Positions 31,876-40,865 are shown, counted from the stretch's first letter. The stretch is 64,000 nt of DNA from Streptomyces californicus (GCF_000717645.1 NZ_JNZZ01000016.1:248001-312000); one strand, 5' to 3'. Translations and numbers: made by a program. Notes: generated by a model not told the origin, from the letters alone.

Positions 31876-32684
31876 CAGACATGGACGACCAGGCCAAGGT
31901 GGCGCTGGCAGCCGCCGTAGTGGGTGGGTATGTGCTCGGCCGGACGAAGAAGGGTCGGCTCGCCCTGAGCGTCGCGACCTATCTGGCCGGGCGGCGCTTC
32001 GGACTCGAACCCCGCCAGCTGGCGGCCGAGGGGATGCGTCGGCTCGGGCAGGTGCCCCAGGTGGCCGAGTTGCAGGAGCAGCTCAGGGGCGAAGTCCTCG
32101 ACGCCGGGCGCCAGGCCGTGACCGCTGCGGCCAACCGCGGCATGACCTCGTTGGCGGACGCCATCGGTGAGCGCACGCTGCGTCTCGGCGCGGCGGGCGA
32201 GGAGGAGCCGGAGGGCGAGGAGTACGAGGACGACGAGGAGTACGAGGAGGAAGAGCCGGAGGAGGGCGAGGACGAGCCCGAGGACGGCGAGGAGGAGGAC
32301 GAGGAACCGGAGGAGGGCGACGAGGAGGACGGGGAACCGGAGGCGGAGCCTCCCGCCCCGCGGCCCCGGCGCGGGAAGAAGCCGGCCGCCCCCGCCGGGA
32401 AGGCCCGGCCGCGCACCTCGGCCCCGTCCGAGAAGTCCGCGGAGCGGGCGAAGAAGTCCTCCGCCGCCAAGGCCCCCGCGAAGAAGACGAACCCGGCGAA
32501 GAAGGCAGCGGCCAAGAAGACCGCACCGGCCAAGAAGGCGGCCCCGGCGAAAAAGGCCGCCGCCAAGAAGGCGAAGAAGTCCGCTCCCGCGAAGAAGACC
32601 ACCAGGACGACGGCGAAGCAGCGGTCCACGAAGGCGTCCTCGTCGAAGCGGACAGCATCCAAGCGCTCCGGTAGCGGGAGGTAG
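31872..32684 (+). CDS. gvpY2: GvpY-type protein with acidic block and histone H1-like tail (second operon)
   Basis: 270 residues. The N-terminal 105 residues (LAAAVVGGYVLGRTKKGRLALSVATYLAG and a helical stretch) match the first-operon GvpY. Then comes an acid block of about 50 residues (110-159) and a 100-residue Lys/Ala/Pro tail built from repeats such as PAKKAAAKKTAPAKKA, like histone H1. GTG 31872 overlaps the gvpG stop; ATG 31881 is an alternative. Unknown role; a polyanion binder is plausible. Confidence 0.85.
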   Translation: MTDMDDQAKVALAAAVVGGYVLGRTKKGRLALSVATYLAGRRFGLEPRQLAAEGMRRLGQVPQVAELQEQLRGEVLDAGRQAVTAAANRGMTSLADAIGERTLRLGAAGEEEPEGEEYEDDEEYEEEEPEEGEDEPEDGEEEDEEPEEGDEEDGEPEAEPPAPRPRRGKKPAAPAGKARPRTSAPSEKSAERAKKSSAAKAPAKKTNPAKKAAAKKTAPAKKAAPAKKAAAKKAKKSAPAKKTTRTTAKQRSTKASSSKRTASKRSGSGR

Positions 32685-32689
32685 ACGTC

Positions 32690-33766
32690 ATGGCCAAGTC
32701 GGACAAGGACCAACCGGAAGAGGCACAGGAGTCGGGCATCGACCGGCTCAAGGACGAGGTGTCGAAGTACGCCGGCGCCCAGATGAAGAAGATCGCCGAG
32801 ATGGCCGGTGACAAGCTCACCGACCTCACCGGTCAGTTGAACGACGTCACCGAGAACGGCGGTTCCCTGCCCGCCATCGGCTCCCGCGTGCTCCAGGGGG
32901 AGTCTCCGGTGAAGGCATTCGTGTCGGAGAAGGCCAAGGGAGCGAAGGACGCGGTGGTGGACAAGGCCAAGGACGCCTTCGGCGGCGGTGGCAGGAGCAA
33001 GCGCAAGTCCAGCGGCAGCAAGGTCATGAACATCATCGAGGTCCTCGACGTGGGCGTGCCACTGCGCACGGCCTACGACGCGTGGACGCAGTACGAGGAG
33101 TTCAGCGGCTTCGCGAAGGGCGTCCGCGACGTCTCCAAGAGCGACGACGTCGAAAGCGACTGGAAGGTGAAGATCGGCCCCTCGTCCCGCAGCTTCAAGG
33201 CCACGGTCCTGGAACAGGTCCCGGACGACAGGATCGTGTGGTCCTCGGAGGGCGCCAAGGGAACGGTCAACGGAGCGGTCAGTTTCCACGAGCTCGGGCC
33301 CACGCTGACCCGGATCATCCTGGTCGTGGAGTACTACCCCTCCGGGTTCTTCGAGAAGACGGGCAACCTCTGGCGCGTCCAGGGGCGCCGGATGCGGCTG
33401 GACTTCAAACACTTCCAGCGCTACGTGACCCTCACCGAGGAGGAGCCGGAGGGCTGGCGTGGTGAGATCCGCGACGGTGAGGTGGTCGTCTCCCACGAGG
33501 ACGCGGTCGAGCGCGAAGAGGCGGAGCAGCAGGAGGACGAGGAAGGCCCCGACGGGGAGTACGGGGACGAGGAGGAAGACGAGGACGAGGACGAGGACGG
33601 GGACGAGGAGGAGCCGGAGGACGACGCGTACGAGGACGACGAGGAGTACGAGGAAGAGGACCCGGAGGAGGACGACGGGGACGACGCGTACGAGGACGAG
33701 GACGAGGACGAGGAAGAGCCTCCCCCGAGCCGCCGAGGCCGTCGCCGTCGCGCGGAGGGCGCGTGA
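32690..33766 (+). CDS. gvpZ2: GvpZ-type SRPBCC protein with acidic tail (second operon)
   Basis: 358 residues. Helical N-terminus (LKDEVSKYAGAQMKKIAEM), basic GRSKRKSSGSK linker, SRPBCC domain (about 112-270) with DVGVPLRTAYDAWTQYEEFSGF and YYPSGFFEKTGNLWRVQGRRMRLDFKHF, and an acid tail of about 75 residues ending [11 protein letters not shown]. Closely parallel to the first-operon copy, but the tail is half as long. ATG 32690 starts 5 bp after gvpY. Confidence 0.88.
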   Translation: MAKSDKDQPEEAQESGIDRLKDEVSKYAGAQMKKIAEMAGDKLTDLTGQLNDVTENGGSLPAIGSRVLQGESPVKAFVSEKAKGAKDAVVDKAKDAFGGGGRSKRKSSGSKVMNIIEVLDVGVPLRTAYDAWTQYEEFSGFAKGVRDVSKSDDVESDWKVKIGPSSRSFKATVLEQVPDDRIVWSSEGAKGTVNGAVSFHELGPTLTRIILVVEYYPSGFFEKTGNLWRVQGRRMRLDFKHFQRYVTLTEEEPEGWRGEIRDGEVVVSHEDAVEREEAEQQEDEEGPDGEYGDEEEDEDEDEDGDEEEPEDDAYEDDEEYEEEDPEEDDGDDAYEDEDEDEEEPPPSRRGRRRRAEGA

Positions 33767-34188
33767 TGACGGACCTCGACTTCCGCCGGGGCGAACAGCC
33801 GGTTCCCGGACCTCAGACCTCCAACCTCGCCGACATCCTCGAACGCGTCCTGGACAAGGGCATCGTCATCGCCGGCGACATCAAGATCGACCTTCTCGAC
33901 ATCGAGCTGCTCACCATCCGTCTCCGTCTGTTCGTCGCCTCGGTCGACACCGCGAAGAAGGCCGGTATCGACTGGTGGGAGACCGACCCGGCGCTGAGTT
34001 CCCGGGCCTCGCGCAACGCGCTGGAGGAGGAGAACCGCGAGCTGAGGGAGCGTCTGCGGGAGCTGGACGCGTCCGCCGACGGCGGCGAGGCGCCGGCCGG
34101 AGGACCGGGATCCCGGTGGGCGGACGGGGAGGACCGGGGGGACGGGGAAGAACGAGCCGGCCGGGAGAAGGAGAGCCGACGGAGATGA
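33763..34188 (+). CDS. gvpJ2: Gas vesicle protein GvpJ (second operon)
   Basis: 141 residues: SNLADILERVLDKGIVIAGDIKIDLLDIELLTIRLRLFVASVDTAKKAGIDWWETDPALSSRAS (about 20-83), then a coiled coil ALEEENRELRERLRELD and a Gly/Asp/Arg-rich tail. GTG 33763 overlaps the gvpZ stop (GTGA); ATG 33766 also fits. Confidence 0.92.
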   Translation: MMTDLDFRRGEQPVPGPQTSNLADILERVLDKGIVIAGDIKIDLLDIELLTIRLRLFVASVDTAKKAGIDWWETDPALSSRASRNALEEENRELRERLRELDASADGGEAPAGGPGSRWADGEDRGDGEERAGREKESRRR

Positions 34189-35012
34189 CACAGCCCCCGG
34201 ACTCCCGCGTCCCGCGTCCGCCTGCGGATGACGGAGTCACCTATGTGTTCGCCGTCTGCCGCGCCACGCGTGCGGTGGGGGCGCTGGACCTCGCCGACGA
34301 GGCCGGCATGCCGGGTGGCCGGGCGGTACGGCTGCTGCCCGCGGGTCTGCTGACCGCTGTGGTGCAGACCGTGCCCGCCGCCGACTTCACGGACGAGGTC
34401 TGGCAGCGCCGGCTGTCCGACCGGACGCAGATCGAGCGGTACGCGCGGGCACACCACGCGGTGGTCTCGAACGTGGCCGCGCACGCGCCCGTCGTACCCC
34501 TCCCCCTCGCCACGCTCTACCACGACGACGACCGGGCCCGGACCCGCCTGGCCACGGATGCGAACCGCTTCCACACCGCGCTCAAGCGGGTCGCGCACCA
34601 CGCCGAATGGGGGGTCAAGGTGTACCGGGCCCCGACCCCGGAGCCGGACCCCACGCCGGACGAGCCGCTGACGGCGGCGGGCGGCCGTGTCCCCGGGGCG
34701 GGCCTCGCCTATCTGAACCGGAAGCGAGGCGTCCAGGCGCTGCGGGAGAGACGCCGGGAGCAGGCGCTGGACGTCGCCGAGTCGGTCGACGCCGAACTGC
34801 GCGGGCTCGCCGCGGCGTCGCGGCGGCTGCGCACGCACGGTGCGGCGCTCTCGGGCGACGACCGTACGCACGTGCTCAACGCCACGTACCTCGTCGCCGA
34901 CGAAAGGGCGGGCGAACTACGGCGGCTGGTAAGGGCTTTGGGCGATCGCACGGGATCACAGATCGAGCTGTCGGGGCCCTGGGTGCCGTATTCCTTCGTC
35001 GGAGAGGTGTGA
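34185..35012 (+). CDS. gvpL2: Gas vesicle protein GvpL (second operon)
   Basis: 275 residues of the GvpL/F family: VTYVFAVCRATRAVG start, AVVSNVAAHAPVVPLPLATLYHDDDRA middle, LSGPWVPYSFVGEV end. ATG overlaps gvpJ stop. A Pro/Asp-rich insert is near residue 150, in the same position as in the first-operon copy. Confidence 0.92.
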   Translation: MTQPPDSRVPRPPADDGVTYVFAVCRATRAVGALDLADEAGMPGGRAVRLLPAGLLTAVVQTVPAADFTDEVWQRRLSDRTQIERYARAHHAVVSNVAAHAPVVPLPLATLYHDDDRARTRLATDANRFHTALKRVAHHAEWGVKVYRAPTPEPDPTPDEPLTAAGGRVPGAGLAYLNRKRGVQALRERRREQALDVAESVDAELRGLAAASRRLRTHGAALSGDDRTHVLNATYLVADERAGELRRLVRALGDRTGSQIELSGPWVPYSFVGEV

Positions 35013-35245
35013 CCGTGGCGACGCACGACGTGGTGCCCTGGGACGGCCAGGAGCCCTTGAGCGGTCCGCTCGGGGTGCCGCTCGTCGATCTGCTGGACCG
35101 CGTCCTGGCGACGGGGGTGGTGGTCAGCGGCGACCTGGTGATCGCCATCGCCGACGTACCCCTCGTCCGGCTGTCGCTGCACGCGCTGCTGTCGTCGGTC
35201 AACGAACGGGTTCCCGCACCGTGGAACGACGGGGGGCCGCTGTGA
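35009..35245 (+). CDS. gvpS2: Gas vesicle protein GvpS (second operon)
   Basis: 78 residues; VPLVDLLDRVLATGVVVSGDLVIAIADVPLVRLSLHALLSSV carries the GvpA-family shell motif. GTG 35009 overlaps the gvpL stop (GTGA), GTG 35015 is an alternative. Ends in a GTGA overlap with gvpK. Confidence 0.9.
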   Translation: MTVATHDVVPWDGQEPLSGPLGVPLVDLLDRVLATGVVVSGDLVIAIADVPLVRLSLHALLSSVNERVPAPWNDGGPL

Positions 35246-35520
35246 CGGGACCGCGTGTCGATCTGGACTCCGAGCAGATGGGACGGGACCTGGTGGCCCT
35301 GGTCCTGACCGTGGTCGAGCTGCTGCGGCAGCTCGTGGAGCGGCAGGCCATCCGCCGGGTGGAGCAGGGGGACCTGAGCGACGAACAGGTCGAGGAGATC
35401 GGGACCACGCTCATGCTGCTCGACCTGCGGATGAAGGAGTTGTGCGAGCAGCACGGCGTACGCCCGGAGGACCTCAACCTCGATCTGGGACCGCTCGGGA
35501 CCCTGTTGCCTCGCGACTGA
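35242..35520 (+). CDS. gvpK2: Gas vesicle protein GvpK (second operon)
   Basis: 92 residues, about the core of the family: DLVALVLTVVELLRQLVERQAIRRVEQGDLS and the C-terminal LNLDLGPLGTLLPRD. It lacks the 60-residue N-terminal extension of the first-operon GvpK. GTG 35242 overlaps the gvpS stop. Last gene of the second operon. Confidence 0.92.
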   Translation: MTGPRVDLDSEQMGRDLVALVLTVVELLRQLVERQAIRRVEQGDLSDEQVEEIGTTLMLLDLRMKELCEQHGVRPEDLNLDLGPLGTLLPRD

Positions 35521-35642
35521 GGGGTGGTACGCCACGGGTCCAGCACTCGAATGGCGTACCCGGTCGAGCAGGCGCAGAGTGAGGAGAGGGGCCCGAACGG
35601 GCCGATGACCGGCCCGTGGCAACGACTCTCTGTGAGGCGGAC

Positions 35643-36110
35643 ATGGCCGACATCCAGACCCAGGACGACAGCAGCAGGACCGGTGGACGGTCCGGAGGAT
35701 CCGGTGGCCGCGGGAAGACGACCATCAGCGACAACGTCGTCTCCACCATCGCCGGCATCGCGATCCGCGAAACCGACGGCGTCCACTCCGTGGGGCGGGC
35801 GGCGTCCAAGGCGCTCGGCACCGTCACCGGCCGGCGGTCCGGCGCCTCCGGCGCACGCCGCGCCGTCAAGGTGGAGGTGGGCGAGAAGCAGGCCGCGATC
35901 GACGTCGACATCGAGGTGGAGTACGGCATCCCGATCCACGAACTGGCCGAACGGATCCGGACCCACGTCGTCGACGCTGTGGAGACGATGACGGGGCTGG
36001 AGGTCGTCGAGATCAACATCGTGGTCTTCGACGTCCACATCCCGGGCGACGACGATTCCGACGATGACGACGAAGGCGGCTCGGGCGGGGGCACCTCGCG
36101 CGTCCAGTGA
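35643..36110 (+). CDS. Asp23/Gls24 family envelope stress protein
   Basis: 155 residues. The Asp23 domain (about residues 25-130) includes TISDNVVSTIAGIAIRETDGVHSVG and VEVGEKQAAIDVDIEVEYGIPIHELAERIRTHVVDAVETMTGLEVVEINIVVFDVHIP. These proteins localise at the membrane and respond to alkaline or cell-wall stress in Gram-positives. Gly/Ser-rich N-terminus and an Asp-rich tail. ATG 35643 with a GAGG ribosome site; follows the gvp operon by 122 bp, and could be co-transcribed with it. Confidence 0.9.
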   Translation: MADIQTQDDSSRTGGRSGGSGGRGKTTISDNVVSTIAGIAIRETDGVHSVGRAASKALGTVTGRRSGASGARRAVKVEVGEKQAAIDVDIEVEYGIPIHELAERIRTHVVDAVETMTGLEVVEINIVVFDVHIPGDDDSDDDDEGGSGGGTSRVQ

Positions 36111-36248
36111 CAGGGGTGCTTCCCCGACAGCGTGACCGGACGGACCGGGCCCGGAGCGGGCTGCCGGAGCGAACCGTACGCGCGCGAACGCCGTCCGGCC
36201 CCGTCGGAGCCGTGCTCCGCGGGGCCGGACGGCGCTGCCGGGACGGCC

Positions 36249-36422
36249 TCAGTTCTTGAAGGCGTCCTTGGTCTTCTCCTTGGCCTCGCGGGCGTCGCCC
36301 TTGGTCTGGTCGGCGCGGCCCTCGGCGACGAGACGCTCGTTGCCGACGGCGCGCCCCGCGGTCTCCTTGACCTTGCCCTTGGCCTGGTCGGTCTTGGCCT
36401 GAGCCTTCTGATCGGCACCCAT
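36249..36422 (-). CDS. CsbD family stress protein
   Basis: 57 residues, nearly all of them the CsbD pattern: AKTDQAKGKVKETAGRAVGNERLVAEGRADQTKGDAREAKEKTKDAFKN. General-stress (SigB-type) proteins of unknown activity, very Lys/Ala/Glu-rich and helical. ATG 36422 gives the usual length; ATG 36452 would add ten residues. Confidence 0.88.
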   Translation of the reverse strand: MGADQKAQAKTDQAKGKVKETAGRAVGNERLVAEGRADQTKGDAREAKEKTKDAFKN

Positions 36423-36628
36423 GACACTCACGCCCCTTGCTGTGTTCGACATCGTGGTCACCCCCCGCCTGACCGTTCGCGGCGGGATCAAACCTCGCGG
36501 TCGGGCCGCCGGGCCGAAGCGCGGTGTCTCCGGTTGCCGCCGTCCGCGTACGGCCCGACGGTGGAGCGGGAGACCGCCGGCCCGACAGCACCACGGCCGA
36601 GCGACCGGTGCGCGAGCGAGGAGAGACG

Positions 36629-37546
36629 ATGCGCGGGAACCACCAGGCAGCCCGTCCCCTGGAGGACCGGGTCGCGGTCGTTACCGGCGCCGCTCGCGGC
36701 GTCGGCGAGGCGCTCGCCCGGAGCCTCTCCGAGGCCGGGATGCGGGTCGCCCTGCTGGGGCGCGAGCGGGCGACCCTGCGGGAGGCCGCCGAGGCTCTTC
36801 CCGGTCCGAGCCTCTGCATCGAGTGCGACGTCACCGACCGGGCGGCGCTCGCGGACGCGGCACGCGGCGTGGCGGCCGGCCTCGGACCCGCGTCGGTGGT
36901 CGTGGCGAACGCGGGCATCGCGGTGAGCGGCCCCTTCGACCGTACGGCCGCTGACCTGTGGCAACGCGTCATCGACGTCAACCTCACCGGATCCGCCGAC
37001 ACCGCCCGCGCGTTCCTGCCCCAACTGACCTCCACTCGCGGCTACTTCCTGCAGATCGCCTCCACCGCGGCGTTCGGCGCGGCTCCCATGATGAGCGCCT
37101 ACTGCGCGTCCAAGGCCGGAGCGGAATCGTTCGCGCTCGCCCTGCGCGGCGAGGTCGAACCGGACGGGGTCCAGGTCGGCATCGCCTATCTGCACTGGAC
37201 CGGCACCGACATGCTCACCGGCATCGACGACCACCCGGTCCTCGAAGCCCTGCGCCGCAACCAGCCCCGCCCGGCCCGCCGCGTCCACTCCCCCGCCCAG
37301 GTCGCCCAGTGGCTCACCCGGGGCGTCACCCACCGCGCCCCGCAGATCTACGCCCCGCCGTGGCTCCGCTGGTGCCAGCCGCTGCGTCCGCTCTTCCCCG
37401 CCCTGGTCGCGCGGGCCGCCCGTCGCGAGCTGAGGTCCCTTCCCCGCGAGGAGCTGTCCTCCCCGGCGGAGGTGCTGGGCGCGGGAGGGCAGGCCGACTG
37501 GAACTCCTTCCGGACCTCCCGGGCCGCTTCCCCGCCCGGCGGATGA
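36629..37546 (+). CDS. SDR family oxidoreductase
   Basis: 305 residues. NAD(P) motif TGAARGVGEALA, NAG motif VVVANAGI, and a catalytic Ser/Tyr/Lys set in QIASTAAFGAAPMMSAYCASKAGAE. After the Rossmann part, CxxHW-like IAYLHWTGTDML and a C-terminal basic tail suggest membrane association (PPWLRWCQPLRPLFPALVARAARREL). GAGGAG ribosome site. Converges on the flavoprotein gene across a hairpin. Substrate unknown. Confidence 0.85.
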   Translation: MRGNHQAARPLEDRVAVVTGAARGVGEALARSLSEAGMRVALLGRERATLREAAEALPGPSLCIECDVTDRAALADAARGVAAGLGPASVVVANAGIAVSGPFDRTAADLWQRVIDVNLTGSADTARAFLPQLTSTRGYFLQIASTAAFGAAPMMSAYCASKAGAESFALALRGEVEPDGVQVGIAYLHWTGTDMLTGIDDHPVLEALRRNQPRPARRVHSPAQVAQWLTRGVTHRAPQIYAPPWLRWCQPLRPLFPALVARAARRELRSLPREELSSPAEVLGAGGQADWNSFRTSRAASPPGG

Positions 37547-37562
37547 GCCGCCTCGGCAGGCG

Positions 37563-37606
37563 GTGACCGTACGACGGTACGGGCGCCGGGGGCGGCGTAC
37601 GGTCAC
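37563..37606. terminator. Stem-loop between convergent SDR and flavoprotein genes
   Basis: GTGACCGTACG (37563-37573) pairs exactly with 37596-37606 around a 22-base loop that has its own small GTAC hairpin. It overlaps the flavoprotein stop and lies 17 bp past the SDR stop. Confidence 0.6.
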
Positions 37607-39249
37607 GGCCACCCGTCCCGTACGCAACCGGTCTCGCCGGGCCGGCCCCGCCGGTCCGACAGCCGCTGGGCGGCGGAGAGCACGGTGCTGGTGACCCGGG
37701 CCGAGCGCAGGGCGGCCCGGGCCGCGTTGGCCCCCGGCGCGCCGTGCACCCCGCCGCCGGGGTGGGCCGAAGCGGAGGCCAGGTACAGGCCCTTCACGGG
37801 GGTTTCGGGGCGGCCCGTGCCCGGTACCGGACGGAAGACCAGTTGTTGGTGCATCGCCGCCGTACCACCGTTGATGGCCCCGCCGAACAGATTGGCGTCC
37901 GCGCTCTGCAGGGTCGCCGGGGCGAGGAGCCGCCGGGCCCGGATCCGGCTGCGGAAGCCGGGGGCGTACCGCTCCACCTGCCGTTCGATCCGGTCGGCCA
38001 TCCGCTCTCGTTCCGCCGCGTCCCAGCCGCCGGTCAGCCCCGCCGCGCCCGCGTCGCCCTTCACGGTGTGCGGCACGTGTGTGTAGGCCCAGGCCGACTC
38101 GGTGTCCCGGGGCGACCGGGACCCGTCGGCCGTGGTCATCTGCCCGAACAGGAGAAACGGCCGGTCGGGGATCAGGCCCCGTGCGATCTGGGAGGCGCAG
38201 CGAGTGAGTTCGTCGACCCCCTCCGCAAGGTGGACGGTACCCGCCGACGCGGCGGCGGCGCTGCTCCAGGGAACGGGCCCGTTCAGCGCCCAGTCCACCT
38301 TGAAGGTGGCGAAGTCCCACTGGAAGCGCCGTAGGTCGTCCACGAGCCGTCCGGGCAGGTGCTCGGCGGCCACCAGGGCCCCGTAGAGGCTGGGGGCGGA
38401 GACGTCGGCCAGGACGGCCCGGCGGGCGGGGAACCCGTCCCCGCCCGCCGTACGGACACCCACGGCGCGGCCCCGGCGGACCACGACCTCGGTGACCCGC
38501 TGTCCGCACCGGACGCTTCCGCCGCGCCGCCGCAACCGCCTCACCAGGGCGGCGGTCAGGGCACCCGCCCCTCCGACGGGAACGGGAAAGCCGTGGAACT
38601 GCCCCAGCATGGACATCAGCCAGCCGAAGCCGCCGCTGCCCGCCGCCTCGGGGGCCAGGTCGGCGTGCAGCGCGTTGCCCGCCAGCAGCAGCCGTCCGCC
38701 CTCCCCGGCGAACTCCTCCTCACCCAGCCTGCGGACCGGGAGGACGAGGCTGCGGGCCAACCGCAGCCCGCCCGCACCACGGAACCGCGCGGCCAGCACG
38801 GTTCCGGCCCTGACGGGCGGAAAGGGCGAGAAGAGGGCGTCGACGATCCCCGCGCCCAGCCGGTCCCAGATGTGGCAGAGGTCCAGCCACGCCTCGCCGT
38901 CGCCGGGCGCGAAGCGGTCGAGACCCGCGGCGGTCTCCGTCCGGTCGCGTGCCAGCACGGCGCATCCGCCGTCGAGCAGCGGATGGGCCAGTACCCGGGG
39001 GGCGTGGCTCCAGCGCAGCCCGTCCCGATGCAGCTTCAACCCGGCCAGCACCGGGGAGGCCGCGGCCAGCGGATAGAACGAGCTGAACAGGTCGTTGACG
39101 TACTCGGGGTGGACCCCGCGGTCACTGCGCACAGCGCCGCCCGGCTCGTCCTGGGCCTCCAGCACCAGGACGGACCAGCCGGCGTCGGCGAGCAGGTTGG
39201 CGGCGACCAGGCCGTTCGGCCCGCTGCCGATCACGATCACGTCGGCCAT
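37603..39249 (-). CDS. Phytoene dehydrogenase-like FAD-dependent oxidoreductase
   Basis: 548 residues. FAD-binding start ADVIVIGSGPNGLVAANLLADAGWSVLVLEAQDEPGGAVRS with the Glu 35 residues in; VGGAGALTAALVRRLRRRGG in the middle; ending GLYLASASAHPGGGVHGAPGANAARAAL, which is the typical carotenoid-oxidoreductase C-terminus. Members act on carotenoids or polyprenoids, though many with this layout have no known substrate and no carotenoid genes lie nearby. Followed closely (76 bp) by the SRPBCC gene, likely the same operon or a neighbour. Confidence 0.87.
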   Translation of the reverse strand: MADVIVIGSGPNGLVAANLLADAGWSVLVLEAQDEPGGAVRSDRGVHPEYVNDLFSSFYPLAAASPVLAGLKLHRDGLRWSHAPRVLAHPLLDGGCAVLARDRTETAAGLDRFAPGDGEAWLDLCHIWDRLGAGIVDALFSPFPPVRAGTVLAARFRGAGGLRLARSLVLPVRRLGEEEFAGEGGRLLLAGNALHADLAPEAAGSGGFGWLMSMLGQFHGFPVPVGGAGALTAALVRRLRRRGGSVRCGQRVTEVVVRRGRAVGVRTAGGDGFPARRAVLADVSAPSLYGALVAAEHLPGRLVDDLRRFQWDFATFKVDWALNGPVPWSSAAAASAGTVHLAEGVDELTRCASQIARGLIPDRPFLLFGQMTTADGSRSPRDTESAWAYTHVPHTVKGDAGAAGLTGGWDAAERERMADRIERQVERYAPGFRSRIRARRLLAPATLQSADANLFGGAINGGTAAMHQQLVFRPVPGTGRPETPVKGLYLASASAHPGGGVHGAPGANAARAALRSARVTSTVLSAAQRLSDRRGRPGETGCVRDGWP

Positions 39250-39325
39250 GGCGGTGTCTCCCTCCGTCGCGGCCGCCGGAGTGCACGCCCCGGAGCGGCG
39301 GGCGGCTCCCGGCGGTGGTCCACGG

Positions 39326-39805
39326 TCAGTCGGCCGTCGCGGCGCGCTGCCCGGGATGGTGCGCCTCCGCCGGGGTCAACTGTTCGGTCAGGCGGGCGAG
39401 GCGCGCCAGCATGGTGCGATGACGCATCTGGATCAGCGAGTCCAGCAGCACGTTGTGGAGGGTGCCGCCGATACCGCGCAGGGGGTGTTCGTCGACGGTC
39501 ACGAGGGTCTTGTCGCCCCACGGCCTGATATCGAGGGCGATCCGCGCCGACCCGAGCGCTCCGGCCTCGGCCTCCAGCTCGAGCGTCCGGGGCCTCTCTA
39601 TGCGCCGCACCAGCGTTCGGCCGGTGAACCGCCGAGGCCCCAGCCGTACGTCGTAGACGATCGAGGAGCCGAGTTCGGGCCAGTGGCCCTCTTCGCGCCG
39701 GGTCCCGGACGTGCCCACCACCCATCTGCCGTACTGGCGTTCGTCTTCGAGGACCGCCCATACGGCAGATGGGGCGCGGTCGATGAGATGGTGCCTGGCG
39801 GCCAT
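39326..39805 (-). CDS. SRPBCC family protein (polyketide cyclase/dehydrase-like)
   Basis: 159 residues. The fold is visible as HHLIDRAPSAVWAVLEDERQYGRWVVGT, YDVRLGPRRFTGRTLVRRIERPRTLELEAEAG, and a C-terminal helix with LDSLIQMRHRTMLARLARL. Ligand unknown. ATG 39805 follows a GAGGAGG ribosome site. Read 5' to the flavoprotein gene, so it may be co-expressed and hand it a lipid substrate (guess). Confidence 0.8.
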   Translation of the reverse strand: MAARHHLIDRAPSAVWAVLEDERQYGRWVVGTSGTRREEGHWPELGSSIVYDVRLGPRRFTGRTLVRRIERPRTLELEAEAGALGSARIALDIRPWGDKTLVTVDEHPLRGIGGTLHNVLLDSLIQMRHRTMLARLARLTEQLTPAEAHHPGQRAATAD

Positions 39806-39890
39806 GGTCCTCCTCGGTTCGTCGGTCGGTGCGGCGTCGTGACACCGGGGCGCGGGCTCTGCCACCGCGCGTTCACGCGAGCACAGTGGC

Positions 39891-40865
39891 TCAGCCGTGG
39901 TTCGGCTTCAGCTGCCGGATGCGGGTGTCGAGTTCGCGCCGGTAGAAGTCGATGAAGCCGTCCGGGTCGGGGCCGGCGTTCTGCATGACCAGCCGGTCGT
40001 AGCCCGCGTCCACGAACGGCTGGGCCACTTCCACGTACCGGTCCGGGTCCGTCCCGCAGGCGAACTTCCCCAGGATGTCCTCCTCGCGCACGGTGGCGGT
40101 CGCCGCGTCGAAGTTGACCGGATTGGGCAGCTCGCTCATGACCTTCCAGCCGGTCAGCGCCCAGCGCGTCGTCTCCAGAGCGGCGCGCGCGCCGGTGTGC
40201 GCGTCGGGCGCCCAGGCCATCGGCACCTCCGCGTAGCAGGGGCCGCTGCCGCCGGCGTCGCGGTAGTGCCGGACGATGCTCGGCTTGTCCTCGGTGGCGA
40301 ACAGGCCGTCGCCCAGTTCGGCGGCGATCCGGGTCGACTTCGGACCGCTGGCGGCCACGGCGATCAGGGGAAGTTCGTCGGGCAGGTCGAAGACGCGGGC
40401 GTCGCTGAGGCGCAGGTGCTTGCCCTCGTAGGACCGGTAGCCCCCGCTCCACAGCAGCCGGATGATCTCCAGGGCCTCCGTGAGCAGTTCGTGCCGGGTG
40501 CTCACCGCTTCGGGGAAGCCGGGACCGACGACGTGTTCGTTGAGCCGCTCCCCCGAGCCGACGCCCAGGACGAAGCGGCCCTCCGAGAGGAGGGCCAGCG
40601 TCGCGGCCGCCTGGGCGATGATCGCGGGGTGGTAGCGCACGGTGGGGCAGGTGACCCCGGTCGCCAGGCCGATCCGTGACGTCTTCGCGGCGATGGCCCC
40701 CAGCACCGTCCAGGCGAACGGCGAGTGGCCCTGGTTGTCGAGCCAGGGGTGGTAGTGGTCGCTGATCTCCACGAAGTCGAAGCCCGCCTCCTCGGCGAGC
40801 ACGGCCTGCCTGACCAGCTCCGCCGGGCCGAACGCCTCCGCCGAGAGCTTGTATCCCACCTGCAT
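39891..40865 (-). CDS. F420-dependent oxidoreductase, G6PDH/LLM family
   Basis: 324 residues of the bacterial luciferase-like TIM barrel. The start VGYKLSAEAFGPAELVRQAVLAEEAGFDFVEISDHYHPW, the SPFAWTVLGAIAA loop, VTCPTVRYHPAIIAQAAATLALL and GERLNEHVVG follow the F420-dependent glucose-6-phosphate dehydrogenase branch (TIGR03557-like). Oxidises a substrate with hydride transfer to F420. ATG 40865 has a GAGGAT ribosome site. Confidence 0.88.
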   Translation of the reverse strand: MQVGYKLSAEAFGPAELVRQAVLAEEAGFDFVEISDHYHPWLDNQGHSPFAWTVLGAIAAKTSRIGLATGVTCPTVRYHPAIIAQAAATLALLSEGRFVLGVGSGERLNEHVVGPGFPEAVSTRHELLTEALEIIRLLWSGGYRSYEGKHLRLSDARVFDLPDELPLIAVAASGPKSTRIAAELGDGLFATEDKPSIVRHYRDAGGSGPCYAEVPMAWAPDAHTGARAALETTRWALTGWKVMSELPNPVNFDAATATVREEDILGKFACGTDPDRYVEVAQPFVDAGYDRLVMQNAGPDPDGFIDFYRRELDTRIRQLKPNHG

